Positions 44,405-54,400 of a stretch of 64,000 nt of DNA are shown piece by piece; the stretch's first letter is position 1, and each line of letters opens with the position of its first letter. Source of the stretch: an uncultured Coprococcus sp. Lineage in GTDB: Bacteria; Bacillota; Clostridia; Lachnospirales; Lachnospiraceae. Position numbers and translations under genes: made by a program. Under the pieces are notes generated by a model that did no database searches, was not told the origin of the DNA, and saw only the letters and a list, made by a program, of their open reading frames with translations. Location: NCBI GenBank assembly GCA_947626675.1, contig CANQTC010000001.1:1-64000 (forward strand), read 5' to 3'.

Positions 44405-47015
44405 CGGACACAGCATATTAAACAGGGCATTTTACGGATTGCCTGATTTGACAAATCATGAAGGAATTCATACCAATGCGGTTTTAGGATTTTTAAATAT
44501 CATTTTTAAAATTATGGATGAAGAAAAACCGGATTATATGTGTGTGGCTTTTGATGTAAAACAACCAACATTCAGACACCTCATGTACAAGGAATATAAG
44601 GGAACGAGAAAACCGATGCCTGAGGAGCTTCGTATGCAGGTTCCGATTATTAAAGAAGTCCTCACAACGATGCATATAAAAATAATCGAAAAAGGCGGTT
44701 ATGAAGCAGATGATATTATTGGTACGATTTCGAGACTGGCTGATAAAGCAGGATATTCTGTTGTCATTGTATCAGGCGACAGGGATTTGCTTCAGCTTGC
44801 TACGGATAATATTTTAGTAAGAATACCAAAGACAAAACAAGGCGGAACAATCGTCGAAAATTATTATGCAGAGGATGTAAAAAATCTGTATGGTGTTACG
44901 CCGATGCAATTTATTGATATGAAGGGGCTTATGGGCGATACGTCTGATAATATACCGGGTGTTCCGGGAATAGGCGAAAAGACAGCGTCAAAGATTATCA
45001 TGGAGTATGGTTCGATAGAAAACGCAATTGAGCATATCGAAGAAATCAAACCGGCAAAGGCACAGAAAAATCTGTCAGCATATAGCGAACAGGCTGTTAT
45101 GTCTAAGGAGCTTGCTACGATAAAGCTTGACTGCGAACTTTCATTTTCTATAGATGAAACGAAGATAAACGATATGTTCAACAAGGACACTTATAATCTG
45201 TTCAAAAATCTTGAATTTAAAAGCCTTATGAACAGATTTGCAGTTTCTCCTGTAGAAGAAGAGTTGAAACCGGATATCCATATTATTACGAAGTATGATG
45301 ATATGACAGGACTTCTTGACAATATCCAAAGTGATAAAAATATGGGTGCCTATATCATATCTTCTGCGCACTATATTATGGGCGCATCCATTGCTATTGA
45401 CGATAAAAATGTATATATTATTCAATGTGGCAACGATATTAATGATGAAGCGCTTTCAGAATTTTTTAAGAAGGCTGTTCGGATGGGGAGCCATATCAGC
45501 TTTATGGATTTGAAAAAAAATCTGGTCGCTCTTCCGTTTGACGAACATACAGAGGGCGTATTTGATGCCGGCGTTGCTGCCTATCTGATAAACCCTATGC
45601 AGGACAGTTATCATTATGATGATATATCAAGGGATTATCTCGGTATTGCACTTCCTGATGAAAAGGAATTAGTCGGCAAGGAAGAACTGAATATGTTTAC
45701 ATTTATCAGTGAACATTTTCTGGAACTTTTTGCCTATAACGCAATCGTTCCATATAAAAGCTGCAAGCTCCTGAAGGATAAACTCATAAAGCGCCAGCTC
45801 TATGAACTTTATAAAAATGTAGAGCTTCCGACTGTATATACACTTTATGATATGGAAAAACGTGGTATCCATGCTGATAAAGATGCCTTACGGAAATATA
45901 GCGAACAGTTGCAGGGAAGAATAGAAGAACTCGCTAAAAATATCATCGCCTATGCGGGCCATGAATTAAATATCAATTCGCCGAAGCAGCTTGGGCCTGT
46001 TCTGTTTGAAGAACTGGGACTTCCGGGCGGCAAGAAAACAAAAACGGGATATTCAACAAGTGTCGATGTACTTGAAAAAATAAAAAACGAACATCCTATC
46101 ATTCCGGATATATTAGAATACAGACAGCTTACGAAGCTGAATTCAACTTATGCAGAAGGACTTGCCGGTTATATCTGTGATGACGGACGAATACATGGAA
46201 CATTTAACCAGACCATAACAGCAACCGGAAGAATCAGTTCAACAGAGCCAAATCTGCAAAACATACCAATGCGAATGGAACTTGGCAGATTAATCAGAAA
46301 AGCATTTATTCCAAAAGAAGGATATGTCTTTGTAGATGCCGACTACTCACAGATTGAACTTCGTGTGCTTTCACATATGGCTGATGATAAAATTATGCAG
46401 AAAGCATTTCTTGATGAAGTGGATGTCCATTCCCAGACTGCTTCCGAAGTATTCGGTGTGCCTGTATCTGAAGTGACACCGCTGCAAAGAAGAAATGCAA
46501 AAGCTGTAAATTTTGGGATTGTATATGGAATCAGTGCATTTGGACTTAGTGAAGACCTTAATATATCCAGAAAAGAAGCTTCAGAATATATCGACAAATA
46601 TTTTGAAACCTATAAAGGCATCAAGCGCTTTATTGACGAACAGGTTCAGCATGCCAAAGAAAATGGTTATGTAAAAACCATGTTTGGAAGAATAAGACCG
46701 GTACCTGAAATAACTTCTTCTAATTTCATGCAAAGAAGCTTTGGCGAAAGAGTTGCCATGAATTCACCGATTCAGGGGACAGCAGCAGATATTATCAAAA
46801 TTGCAATGATAAATGTAAACATGAAATTGAAAGAAAAAAAATTGAAATCACAGCTTGTTCTTCAGATACACGATGAACTTCTTATAGAAGCAGCAGAGGA
46901 TGAACTTGAGGAAGTAAAAGCCATCTTAACAGAAGAAATGATGAATGCAGCCAGACTGAATGTTCCGCTGGCAATTAATATTGCAGAGGGAAAGAACTGG
47001 TATGATGCAAAGTAA
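44382..47015 (+). CDS. polA: DNA polymerase I
   Basis: 877 residues from ATG 44382 (AGGAAGAGG before it; the track's extra codons lack a site). A 5'-3' exonuclease domain opens with ILIIDGHSILNRAFYG and has GDTSDNIPGVPGIGEKTA. The middle domain lacks the DxE motif of the proofreading exonuclease (AYIISSAHY at that place), as in Bacillus enzymes. The polymerase part has DADYSQIELRVLSH, RRNAKAVNFGIVYG and QIHDELLIEA. It fills repair gaps and replaces RNA primers. coaE follows after 11 bases. Confidence 0.95.
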   Translation: MKKILIIDGHSILNRAFYGLPDLTNHEGIHTNAVLGFLNIIFKIMDEEKPDYMCVAFDVKQPTFRHLMYKEYKGTRKPMPEELRMQVPIIKEVLTTMHIKIIEKGGYEADDIIGTISRLADKAGYSVVIVSGDRDLLQLATDNILVRIPKTKQGGTIVENYYAEDVKNLYGVTPMQFIDMKGLMGDTSDNIPGVPGIGEKTASKIIMEYGSIENAIEHIEEIKPAKAQKNLSAYSEQAVMSKELATIKLDCELSFSIDETKINDMFNKDTYNLFKNLEFKSLMNRFAVSPVEEELKPDIHIITKYDDMTGLLDNIQSDKNMGAYIISSAHYIMGASIAIDDKNVYIIQCGNDINDEALSEFFKKAVRMGSHISFMDLKKNLVALPFDEHTEGVFDAGVAAYLINPMQDSYHYDDISRDYLGIALPDEKELVGKEELNMFTFISEHFLELFAYNAIVPYKSCKLLKDKLIKRQLYELYKNVELPTVYTLYDMEKRGIHADKDALRKYSEQLQGRIEELAKNIIAYAGHELNINSPKQLGPVLFEELGLPGGKKTKTGYSTSVDVLEKIKNEHPIIPDILEYRQLTKLNSTYAEGLAGYICDDGRIHGTFNQTITATGRISSTEPNLQNIPMRMELGRLIRKAFIPKEGYVFVDADYSQIELRVLSHMADDKIMQKAFLDEVDVHSQTASEVFGVPVSEVTPLQRRNAKAVNFGIVYGISAFGLSEDLNISRKEASEYIDKYFETYKGIKRFIDEQVQHAKENGYVKTMFGRIRPVPEITSSNFMQRSFGERVAMNSPIQGTAADIIKIAMINVNMKLKEKKLKSQLVLQIHDELLIEAAEDELEEVKAILTEEMMNAARLNVPLAINIAEGKNWYDAK

Positions 47016-47026
47016 CAGGAGCAGAT

Positions 47027-47614
47027 ATGAGAGTTATAGGAATTACAGGCGGTATAGGCTCCGGCAAATCCGTTGTTCTGAATATCCTTAAGGAAGAACA
47101 CGAAGCTTATATCGTAGAAGCAGACCGTTTGGCGCACAAGCTTATGGAACCGGACGAAATGGTTTATAACAAAATTTTAGAGACATTTGGAAGCGGTATT
47201 CTTCAGGAAGACCGCACAATAGACAGAATAAAACTTGGCAATATCGTATTCCATGATGAAGCGCAGCGGAAAAAACTAAACAATCTGACACATCCGGCTG
47301 TAAAAGAAAGCATATTAAGCCAGATTGAGCTGCAAAAGCAAAGAAATACAAAGTTGTTTGTGATTGAAGCGGCGCTGTTAATACAGGATGGTTATCGGAA
47401 TATATGTGATGAATTATGGTATATCTATTGTGATAAAGCGCTTCGCGTCAAAAGACTGATGGAATACCGGAATTATACAAAAAAGCGTGCGGAAGAAGTG
47501 ATAAACGCTCAGGAACCGGACGAATATTTTAAAAACGGCTGTGACAAAGTGATAAATAATCAAAAAGATATAGCGCATGTAAAAAAAGAAATTGCAGATA
47601 AACTATATAAATAA
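47027..47614 (+). CDS. coaE: Dephospho-CoA kinase
   Basis: 195 residues. P-loop GITGGIGSGKSVVLNIL, VEADRLAHKLM, NLTHPAV and the lid region around YRNYTKKRAEEV are typical. It performs the last step of coenzyme A synthesis. polA-coaE adjacency is common in Firmicutes. Confidence 0.94.
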   Translation: MRVIGITGGIGSGKSVVLNILKEEHEAYIVEADRLAHKLMEPDEMVYNKILETFGSGILQEDRTIDRIKLGNIVFHDEAQRKKLNNLTHPAVKESILSQIELQKQRNTKLFVIEAALLIQDGYRNICDELWYIYCDKALRVKRLMEYRNYTKKRAEEVINAQEPDEYFKNGCDKVINNQKDIAHVKKEIADKLYK

Positions 47615-47634
47615 AACACAAGGAGGTACTTATC

Positions 47635-48822
47635 ATGAAAGTATTAGTAATTAATTGCGGAAGCTCTTCTCTGAAATATCAACTGATTGATTCAGAAACA
47701 GAAGCAGTTCTTGCAAAAGGATTATGTGAAAGAATTACAATCGACGGTAAGCTTACACATACGACTACAGGAAAGGAAAAATATACCATTGATGCAGATA
47801 TGCCTGACCATAATGCAGCAGTTCAATATGTACTTGATGCATTACTTAATAAAGAAACAGGCGTACTCTCATCACTGAAAGAAATAGATGCGGTAGGTCA
47901 CAGAATCGTACATGGCGGAGAAAAATTCGCAAAATCAACTGTTATTACAGACGATGTACTGAAGGCGATTGAAGGGTGTAATGATTTAGCGCCATTACAT
48001 AATCCTGCAAATCTTATCGGTATCAGGGCCTGTAAAAAACTTATGCCGGATGTTCCTATGGTTGCGGTATTCGATACAGCTTTCCATCAGACGATGCCTG
48101 ATAAGGCATATATGTATGGTTTACCATACGAATATTATGTAAACTACAAGGTGCGAAGATATGGTTTTCATGGGACAAGCCATTGTTTTGTATCAAAAAG
48201 ACTCGCAGCGCTGATAGGAAAGAAACCGGAAGAATGTAAACTTATTGTATGTCATCTTGGAAACGGTTCAAGCATAACTGCTGTAGATGGTGGAAAATCA
48301 GTTGATACGACAATGGGACTTACACCGCTTGCCGGTCTGCCGATGGGAACAAGAACAGGAGATGTTGACCCTGCTATTATTGAATTTATTGCTTCCAAAG
48401 AAAACAAAACAGTAAAAGAGATGAACGATATCTTAAATAAAAAGTCCGGTATGCTGGGCCTATCAGGTGTATCCAGTGATTTCAGAGACCTTGATGCAGG
48501 AATCGCAGAAGGCAATGACAGATGTCGTCTTGCAGTCGATGTATTTTCTTATGCTGTAAAAAAATATATCGGCGCTTATGCAGCCGCTATGGGCGGTTTG
48601 GATGCCATCGCATTTACTGCAGGCGTCGGTGAAAATAATCCGTATGTCAGAAGACTTGCAACAGAAGGACTTGAATTTATGGGGATAACGCTTGATGAAA
48701 ATGCAAATCAGGTTCGTGGCGAAGAAGCGAGAATATCCACAGCCGACTCCCCGGTAGCCGTATGGGTTGTTCCTACCAACGAAGAGCTTGCAATCGCAAG
48801 AGAAACTGTAGCATTAATATAA
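47635..48822 (+). CDS. ackA: Acetate kinase
   Basis: 395 residues. VLVINCGSSSLKYQL, GHRIVHGGEKF, FDTAFHQTMPD, RYGFHGTSH, CHLGNGSS and FTAGVGENN are the ASKHA-fold acetate kinase motifs. It makes ATP from acetyl phosphate, the main energy step in acetate-producing fermentation. The usual pta partner is not adjacent. A CAAGGAGGT site precedes the ATG; coaE ends 21 bases before. Confidence 0.95.
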   Translation: MKVLVINCGSSSLKYQLIDSETEAVLAKGLCERITIDGKLTHTTTGKEKYTIDADMPDHNAAVQYVLDALLNKETGVLSSLKEIDAVGHRIVHGGEKFAKSTVITDDVLKAIEGCNDLAPLHNPANLIGIRACKKLMPDVPMVAVFDTAFHQTMPDKAYMYGLPYEYYVNYKVRRYGFHGTSHCFVSKRLAALIGKKPEECKLIVCHLGNGSSITAVDGGKSVDTTMGLTPLAGLPMGTRTGDVDPAIIEFIASKENKTVKEMNDILNKKSGMLGLSGVSSDFRDLDAGIAEGNDRCRLAVDVFSYAVKKYIGAYAAAMGGLDAIAFTAGVGENNPYVRRLATEGLEFMGITLDENANQVRGEEARISTADSPVAVWVVPTNEELAIARETVALI

Positions 48823-48830
48823 TTTTTTTG

Positions 48831-48859
48831 TTGACAAAGGATATATATGTATGTATAAT
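48831..48859 (+). promoter_or_regulatory. yceD-rpmF promoter
   Basis: TTGACA, 17-base spacer, TATAAT, fully consensus, 29 bases before the yceD ATG. Confidence 0.85.
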
Positions 48860-48887
48860 ATCCAATGTGCGATTTTTAGGAGATATT

Positions 48888-49403
48888 ATGTTAATTAATT
48901 TATCTGAAATTTTATCAACAGAAGGTTTTGTAAAGGAATACACTGTAAAATCCGGTTTAAAAGAATTTTCTTTTAATGGAAATGTGTATAGAGTGGATTG
49001 TATCCCGGAATTTACTTTAACCGCAAAAAATGAAGGCAAGAAGAAAGCTTCAATAAAAGGAACTTGTGTTGTTTCATTGATAATGCTTTGCGACAGATGC
49101 CTTGATGAAGTAAAAAGAAATTTTGACATTGAAATTGATGAATTAATCGATATGGCAATTTTTAAGTCTGATAAGATTGATGAGATGAATGAATTGGATT
49201 ATTTAGATGACTGTAATATCGATATGGACGCACTATTAGAGAAGGAACTCATGAGTTTGGTTCCAGTACAGGTTCTTTGCAAGGATGATTGTAAGGGATT
49301 ATGTAAGGTGTGTGGAACAAATCTTAATCATGGTTCATGTGATTGTGATGATTTTGTTCCTGATCCGAGATTATCAGTTTTTGCAAACATCTTGAAAGAT
49401 TGA
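48888..49403 (+). CDS. yceD: YceD-family (DUF177) protein
   Basis: 171 residues from ATG 48888, which follows TTAGGAGATATT; the track ORF extends upstream into the promoter and is too long. The C-terminal cysteine pattern (CDRCLDEV, then CKGLCKVCGTNLNHGSC) is the DUF177 zinc-binding type. It nearly always precedes rpmF, as here (14-base gap), and is linked to 23S rRNA accumulation and ribosome assembly in other organisms. Confidence 0.9.
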   Translation: MLINLSEILSTEGFVKEYTVKSGLKEFSFNGNVYRVDCIPEFTLTAKNEGKKKASIKGTCVVSLIMLCDRCLDEVKRNFDIEIDELIDMAIFKSDKIDEMNELDYLDDCNIDMDALLEKELMSLVPVQVLCKDDCKGLCKVCGTNLNHGSCDCDDFVPDPRLSVFANILKD

Positions 49404-49416
49404 GGAGGTGTAATTA

Positions 49417-49599
49417 ATGTCAATTTGTCCAAAGAATAAAAGCTCAAAGGCAAGAAGAGATAAGAGAAGAGCGAATTGGAAGATGACTGCACCAGCATTA
49501 GTAAAGTGCAGTAAGTGCGGCGAATTAATGATGCCACACAGAGTATGTAAGAACTGCGGTTCATACAACAAGAAAGAGATTATCTCTGTAGCTGACTAA
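49417..49599 (+). CDS. rpmF: 50S ribosomal protein L32
   Basis: 60 residues with the four-cysteine zinc ribbon (CSKCGEL...CKNCGSY), rather than the cysteine-free paralogue. The N-terminus ICPKNKSSKARRDKRRANWK is typical. AGGAGGTG precedes it. Co-transcribed with yceD; a terminator follows. Confidence 0.96.
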   Translation: MSICPKNKSSKARRDKRRANWKMTAPALVKCSKCGELMMPHRVCKNCGSYNKKEIISVAD

Positions 49600-49614
49600 T
49601 AGAAAAAGGCTTTT

Positions 49615-49637
49615 CACAATCGTGAGAAGTCTTTTTT
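49615..49637 (+). terminator. Terminator after rpmF
   Basis: AAGGCTTTTCAC-AATC-GTGAGAAGTCTTTTTT, 15 bases after the rpmF stop. Confidence 0.8.
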
Positions 49638-49642
49638 CATTA

Positions 49643-49661
49643 TGCGCCCAATATGGGCGCA
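49643..49661. promoter_or_regulatory. Perfect palindrome upstream of the plsX promoter
   Basis: TGCGCCCA-ATA-TGGGCGCA, eight-base arms, GC-rich in an AT-rich gap and nine bases before the plsX -35 box. A candidate operator for lipid-synthesis control, or a hairpin at the end of the rpmF terminator. It does not match the known FapR site. Confidence 0.45.
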
Positions 49662-49670
49662 ATCTAATCG

Positions 49671-49699
49671 TTGACTTTAATTACCTATATATATATAAT
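49671..49699 (+). promoter_or_regulatory. plsX promoter
   Basis: TTGACT, 17-base spacer, TATAAT; 41 bases before the plsX ATG. The early leader holds AATTAGCTAATT and the shared TAGCTAATTACGAA. Confidence 0.8.
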
Positions 49700-49739
49700 A
49701 TCAATTAGCTAATTACGAAGTGAAAATGGGAGAATTATT

Positions 49740-50765
49740 ATGAGTAACACAAAGATAATTGTTGATGCAATGGGGGGAGATTATGCGCCTGAATGGATAA
49801 TCAAAGGCGCTGTAGAAGCTGTAAATGAAGGTGCGAAGGCAGAAATCATCCTTACAGGAAAAGAAGATACGATTAAAAATGAATTATCAAAGTATACATA
49901 TGATAAAACAGCGATACATATTGTAGATGCACCTGAAGAAATTACTTGTCATGAAGCTCCTGTTACGGCAGTCAGAACAAAAAAGAATTCTTCACTTGTT
50001 GTCGGAATGAATATGGTAAAGAATGGCGAAGCCGATGCAATCATATCAGCAGGCAGTTCAGGAGCCATCCTGGCGGGCGGCCAGTTGGTAGTGGGACGTG
50101 CAAAAGGCGTTAAGCGTTCTCCGCTTGCCCCGTTGATTCCTACAAGCAAGGGATATTCACTTCTTATCGATTGCGGTGCAAATGTAGACGCAAGACCTGA
50201 ACATTTGCTTCAATTTGCAAAAATGGGTTCTATCTATATGGAAAATATTGAAAAAATCAAGAACCCGCGGGTTGCCATTGTCAATATAGGCGATGAAGAA
50301 GAAAAGGGAAATGCACTTGTAAAAGAGACGTATCCATTATTAAAAGAATGTAAGGAAATTAATTTTATTGGAAGTATCGAAGCGAGAGAAATACCAAATG
50401 GCGCTGCGGATGTTATCGTATGCGAAGCTTTTGTAGGAAATGTTATATTAAAGCTTTATGAGGGACTTGCCAAGATGCTCCTTTCAGAAATAAAAAATAC
50501 AATTATGTCGTCATTTAAGACGAAAATAGGCGGTGCATTGATTAAAAGCTCCTTATATGACCTCAAAGAAAGATTTAATGCAAAAAATAAAGGCGGCGCG
50601 CCGCTTTTAGGTCTGAAAGGTCTTGTTGTAAAAATACATGGAAATTCCCATAATGAAGAGGTAAAGAGCGCCATATTCCAGTGTATTAATTTTAAGGAAA
50701 ATAAAGTGAATGAAAAAATTGCGGAAGAACTTGGAAAAGAAACGGTGAAAGCAGATGAAAAATAA
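49740..50765 (+). CDS. plsX: Phosphate acyltransferase PlsX
   Basis: 341 residues. IIVDAMGGDYAPEWIIKGA, GSSGAILAGG, DCGANVDARPEHLLQFA and AFVGNVILKLYEG are typical. It converts acyl-ACP to acyl phosphate for phosphatidic acid synthesis at the membrane. In many Clostridia acpP lies between plsX and rnc; here rnc overlaps plsX by 11 bases, so acpP must be elsewhere. Confidence 0.95.
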   Translation: MSNTKIIVDAMGGDYAPEWIIKGAVEAVNEGAKAEIILTGKEDTIKNELSKYTYDKTAIHIVDAPEEITCHEAPVTAVRTKKNSSLVVGMNMVKNGEADAIISAGSSGAILAGGQLVVGRAKGVKRSPLAPLIPTSKGYSLLIDCGANVDARPEHLLQFAKMGSIYMENIEKIKNPRVAIVNIGDEEEKGNALVKETYPLLKECKEINFIGSIEAREIPNGAADVIVCEAFVGNVILKLYEGLAKMLLSEIKNTIMSSFKTKIGGALIKSSLYDLKERFNAKNKGGAPLLGLKGLVVKIHGNSHNEEVKSAIFQCINFKENKVNEKIAEELGKETVKADEK

Positions 50766-51447
50766 AGATTTTCATGAACTTGAAAAGAAAATAGGCTATA
50801 CATTTAATGATATCAATTATCTTGTTACAGCCATGACACATACTTCCTATACAAACGAGAGGAAGATTAACCAGATAGAATCATATGAGCGGTCAGAGTT
50901 TTTGGGCGATGCAATTCTTGAATTTATTGTAAGTGAATATCTTTATATAAATAAAAGGAATTATAAAGAAGGGAAACTTACAAAGCTTCGTGCGAGCCTT
51001 GTATGCGAGTTTACACTGTCGCAGATTGCAAAGTCCTTAGATTTTGGAGATTTTGTACGCCTTAGCAAAGGGGAAGATATGACCGGGGGAAGAAACAGGA
51101 ACTCTATTATGTGCGACTTGTTTGAAGCTGTTCTTGGCGCTATCTATTTAGACGGCGGTATTGAACCTGCGAAAACCTTTGTCCATACCTATCTGCTTGA
51201 TGATATAGAAACAAAATCCCTGTTTTATGATGCAAAGTCAACGCTTCAGGAAATCATGCAGAAGAACGGAAGGCGGTTATCCTATAAGCTTATCGATGAA
51301 TTTGGTCCGGACCATCATAAAACATATATAACAAACGTCATTATCGATGAGCAGGTTATGGCGAAGGGCGAGGGCGTTTCGATAAAGTCGGCAGAACAGA
51401 CAGCGGCTTATAACGCATTATTACAATTAAAGAAAAAGCAGGTTTAG
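50755..51447 (+). CDS. rnc: Ribonuclease III
   Basis: 230 residues. The nuclease signature ERSEFLGDAILEFIVSEYLY and the later acidic residues in DLFEAVLGAIYLDGG bind metal; a double-stranded RNA-binding domain ends the protein (STLQEIMQKNG...KSAEQTAAYNALLQL). It processes rRNA and structured mRNAs. Start overlaps plsX; smc follows after 3 bases. Confidence 0.95.
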   Translation: MKNKDFHELEKKIGYTFNDINYLVTAMTHTSYTNERKINQIESYERSEFLGDAILEFIVSEYLYINKRNYKEGKLTKLRASLVCEFTLSQIAKSLDFGDFVRLSKGEDMTGGRNRNSIMCDLFEAVLGAIYLDGGIEPAKTFVHTYLLDDIETKSLFYDAKSTLQEIMQKNGRRLSYKLIDEFGPDHHKTYITNVIIDEQVMAKGEGVSIKSAEQTAAYNALLQLKKKQV

Positions 51448-51450
51448 AAT

Positions 51451-54400
51451 ATGTACTTAAAGAGTATTGAAGTTAATGGATTTAAGTCCTTTGCAAATAA
51501 AATATTGTTTAAATTTAATCATGGCATTACTTGTATCGTAGGTCCAAATGGTTCAGGCAAAAGTAATGTAGCGGATGCTGTAAGATGGGTTTTGGGTGAA
51601 CAAAGCGCTAAAAGCCTGAGAGGCTCTAAGATGGAGGATGTCATTTTCTCCGGAACGCAGCTTCGGAAACCACAGGGCTCTGCCTATGTAGCGATTACAC
51701 TGGATAACAGTGACCATTCCCTGCCTGTTGATTATAACGAAGTAACTGTTGCCAGACGTGTATATCGTTCGGGAGAGTCAGAATACCTTATTAACGGTAC
51801 GGTAAGCAGACTGAAAGACGTCACTTCGCTTTTCTTTGATACCGGTATTGGAAAAGAAGGCTATTCTATTATTGGACAAGGACAGATTGAAAAGATATTA
51901 AATGGTAAACCGGAGGAGCGAAGAGAGCTTTTTGATGAGGCTGCCGGTATTGTTAAATTCAAAAAAAATAAGGCGGCTGCTGAAAAATCTCTTGAAGCCG
52001 AAAGGGAAAATTTAAGCCGCGTAAATGATATATTAGGAGAACTTGAAAAGCAGGTAGGCCCTCTGAAAGAACAGTCAGAAACGGCAAAAAAATATCTGCT
52101 GTTTAAGTCAGAGTTAAAGAAACTTGATATCAATGCTTTTCTGATTGAAATTGACCAGATTAAGTCTGTATTAGAAGAAGATTTGAAAAAACAAAAAATC
52201 GTCGATGATGATATTCTTGAAAATAAGCAGGCTTACGAACAGACAAAAGAAGAATATGAGAAAATCGAGCAGACAATTGAACAGTTGAATCAGGTGATTG
52301 ATGTGTCCAAAAACGAGATACATGAATATAAGCTGTCAACAGAACGTTCAGAGGGTGAGATTAATGTCATTAACCAGCAGATTATCGCACAGAAGATGAA
52401 CAATAAAAATATTCACGACCAGATAGACCGGATTCAAAAACAGATTGATGACGGAAAACGTGAACTGGAGGAATATCATAAGAAAAAATCAGATTTTAAC
52501 GAAGAAGTAAGTGGTGTTGATAAAAGCCTTGCCAAAGCAAAGCAGGAGAGCAGCAGCATAGCGGACTATATAGAAAGCTGTCTTCAGGAGATTGAAAGCT
52601 GTAAGTCTGACATTATAGAATACATACATGAAAGCGGCTCGCTTCAGGCAAAGGTCGGAAGATACGATGCGATGCTTGAAAATATTAACTTCCGGAAGAC
52701 GCAGTTAAACCAGCGGCTTCTTCAATTTAAGAGTGATGATAGTCATGACAGGAAAGAATATGAACGGTTAAAAGGAGAACTCGATACTCTTGAGGCTGAT
52801 GTAAAACAGATTATAGACAGTCTTGAACACAAAGAGGATGAACTTACCTCCAATCAGGATAGAAATAAAACAAACAGGGAACTGATTCATAATACAAATG
52901 AAAAGTTGTCTGCTACACGTTCCAAGCTGGAAGCGCTCCGCAATATTACCGAGCGATATGACGGATATGGAAACAGTATTCGTAAGGTTATGGAACAGAA
53001 GGAGCATTATCCGGGAATTATCGGTGTTGTAGCCGATATCATTTCTGTTAATCAGAAATATGAAATTGCTGTGGAAACTGCGCTGGGTGGAAGTATACAG
53101 AATATTGTTACAGAAGATGACACGACAGCCAAGAAAATGATTTCATTTTTAAAGAATAATAAATTCGGACGGGCAACATTTCTTCCGCTGAATACGATAA
53201 CCGACAGAGGACAGGTAAGAAACGACGTATTAAAAGAAAACGGCGTTGTAGGTATTGCTTCTGACCTTGTAACCGTCGATAAGAAATACCATGCACTTGT
53301 GAAAAATCTTCTTGGACGTATCATCGTGGTGGATAACATAGACAATGCACTGATTGTAGCAAGAAAATATAATCAGAGTTTAAGACTTGTTACCATAGAA
53401 GGAGAACTGATTAATCCGGGCGGTTCCATGACGGGCGGCGCTTTTCGAAATTCAAGTAATCTTTTGGGAAGAAAGCGGGAACTTGACGAGCTGAAAGAAG
53501 AAATAAAAGAACTCAATCATACTTTAAGCGGCGCGACCAGGCTTGATGAAGAATTAAAGACAAGCAGAGATTCACTCCGCACCGATATAGAAGAACTGAA
53601 TGTAAAATTACAGAAAGCATACCTTGAAAAAAATACGCTTACAATGAATATCGAACAGGTAAATACGCGTATACAGGAAGCAGAAAATGCATTTGCTTCT
53701 ATAGAAAAAGAGGTAAACGAGTTAAATAATCAGGTTAAAGAGATTAATCATAATAAAAATAATCTTGCTGATAACAATAAACAGCATGAGGATAATAAAA
53801 AAGAATGTGAAGCGCGTATCGAAGAACTTGAAACGATTGTTTCTGCACAAAAAGAGAAGCTGGCAATGGCAAATGAGCATGTGTCAGCGCTTACCATCAG
53901 TTTTAATACAATAAAACAGAAAGAAAGCTTTTTACTGGAAAATATCAGCAGAATACAACAGGAGGAAGCACAGCTTTCAGAAGAGATGGAGCGGTATACA
54001 AGTCAGACAGGCGATTCCTCCAGTGAAATCTCAAGGCTTGAGCAGCAAATCCGGGATATTGAGGATTCGATAGCAGAGGGTAAGAAAAATATTCTCGAAA
54101 GTGAAGAGAAACTGGCGGAATTTACAGAAAAAAGAGAAGACCTTAACCGGAATCATAAAGAATTTTTTGCAAAACGGGAAGAATTATCAGAGAAGATTGC
54201 AGGACTTGAAAAGGCTTCTTATAAGTTGAATACTTCGATAGAGAAGAATACGGAAAAGTCCGATAACCTGAATAATTATATGTGGGAGGAATATGAGCTT
54301 ACATATACCTCTGCGATAGAACATAAGGATGAAAATCTGGCAGACCTTTCTTCTTTGAAGAAAGAAATCGCGGCTGTGAAAACGAAGATAAAATCTCTTG

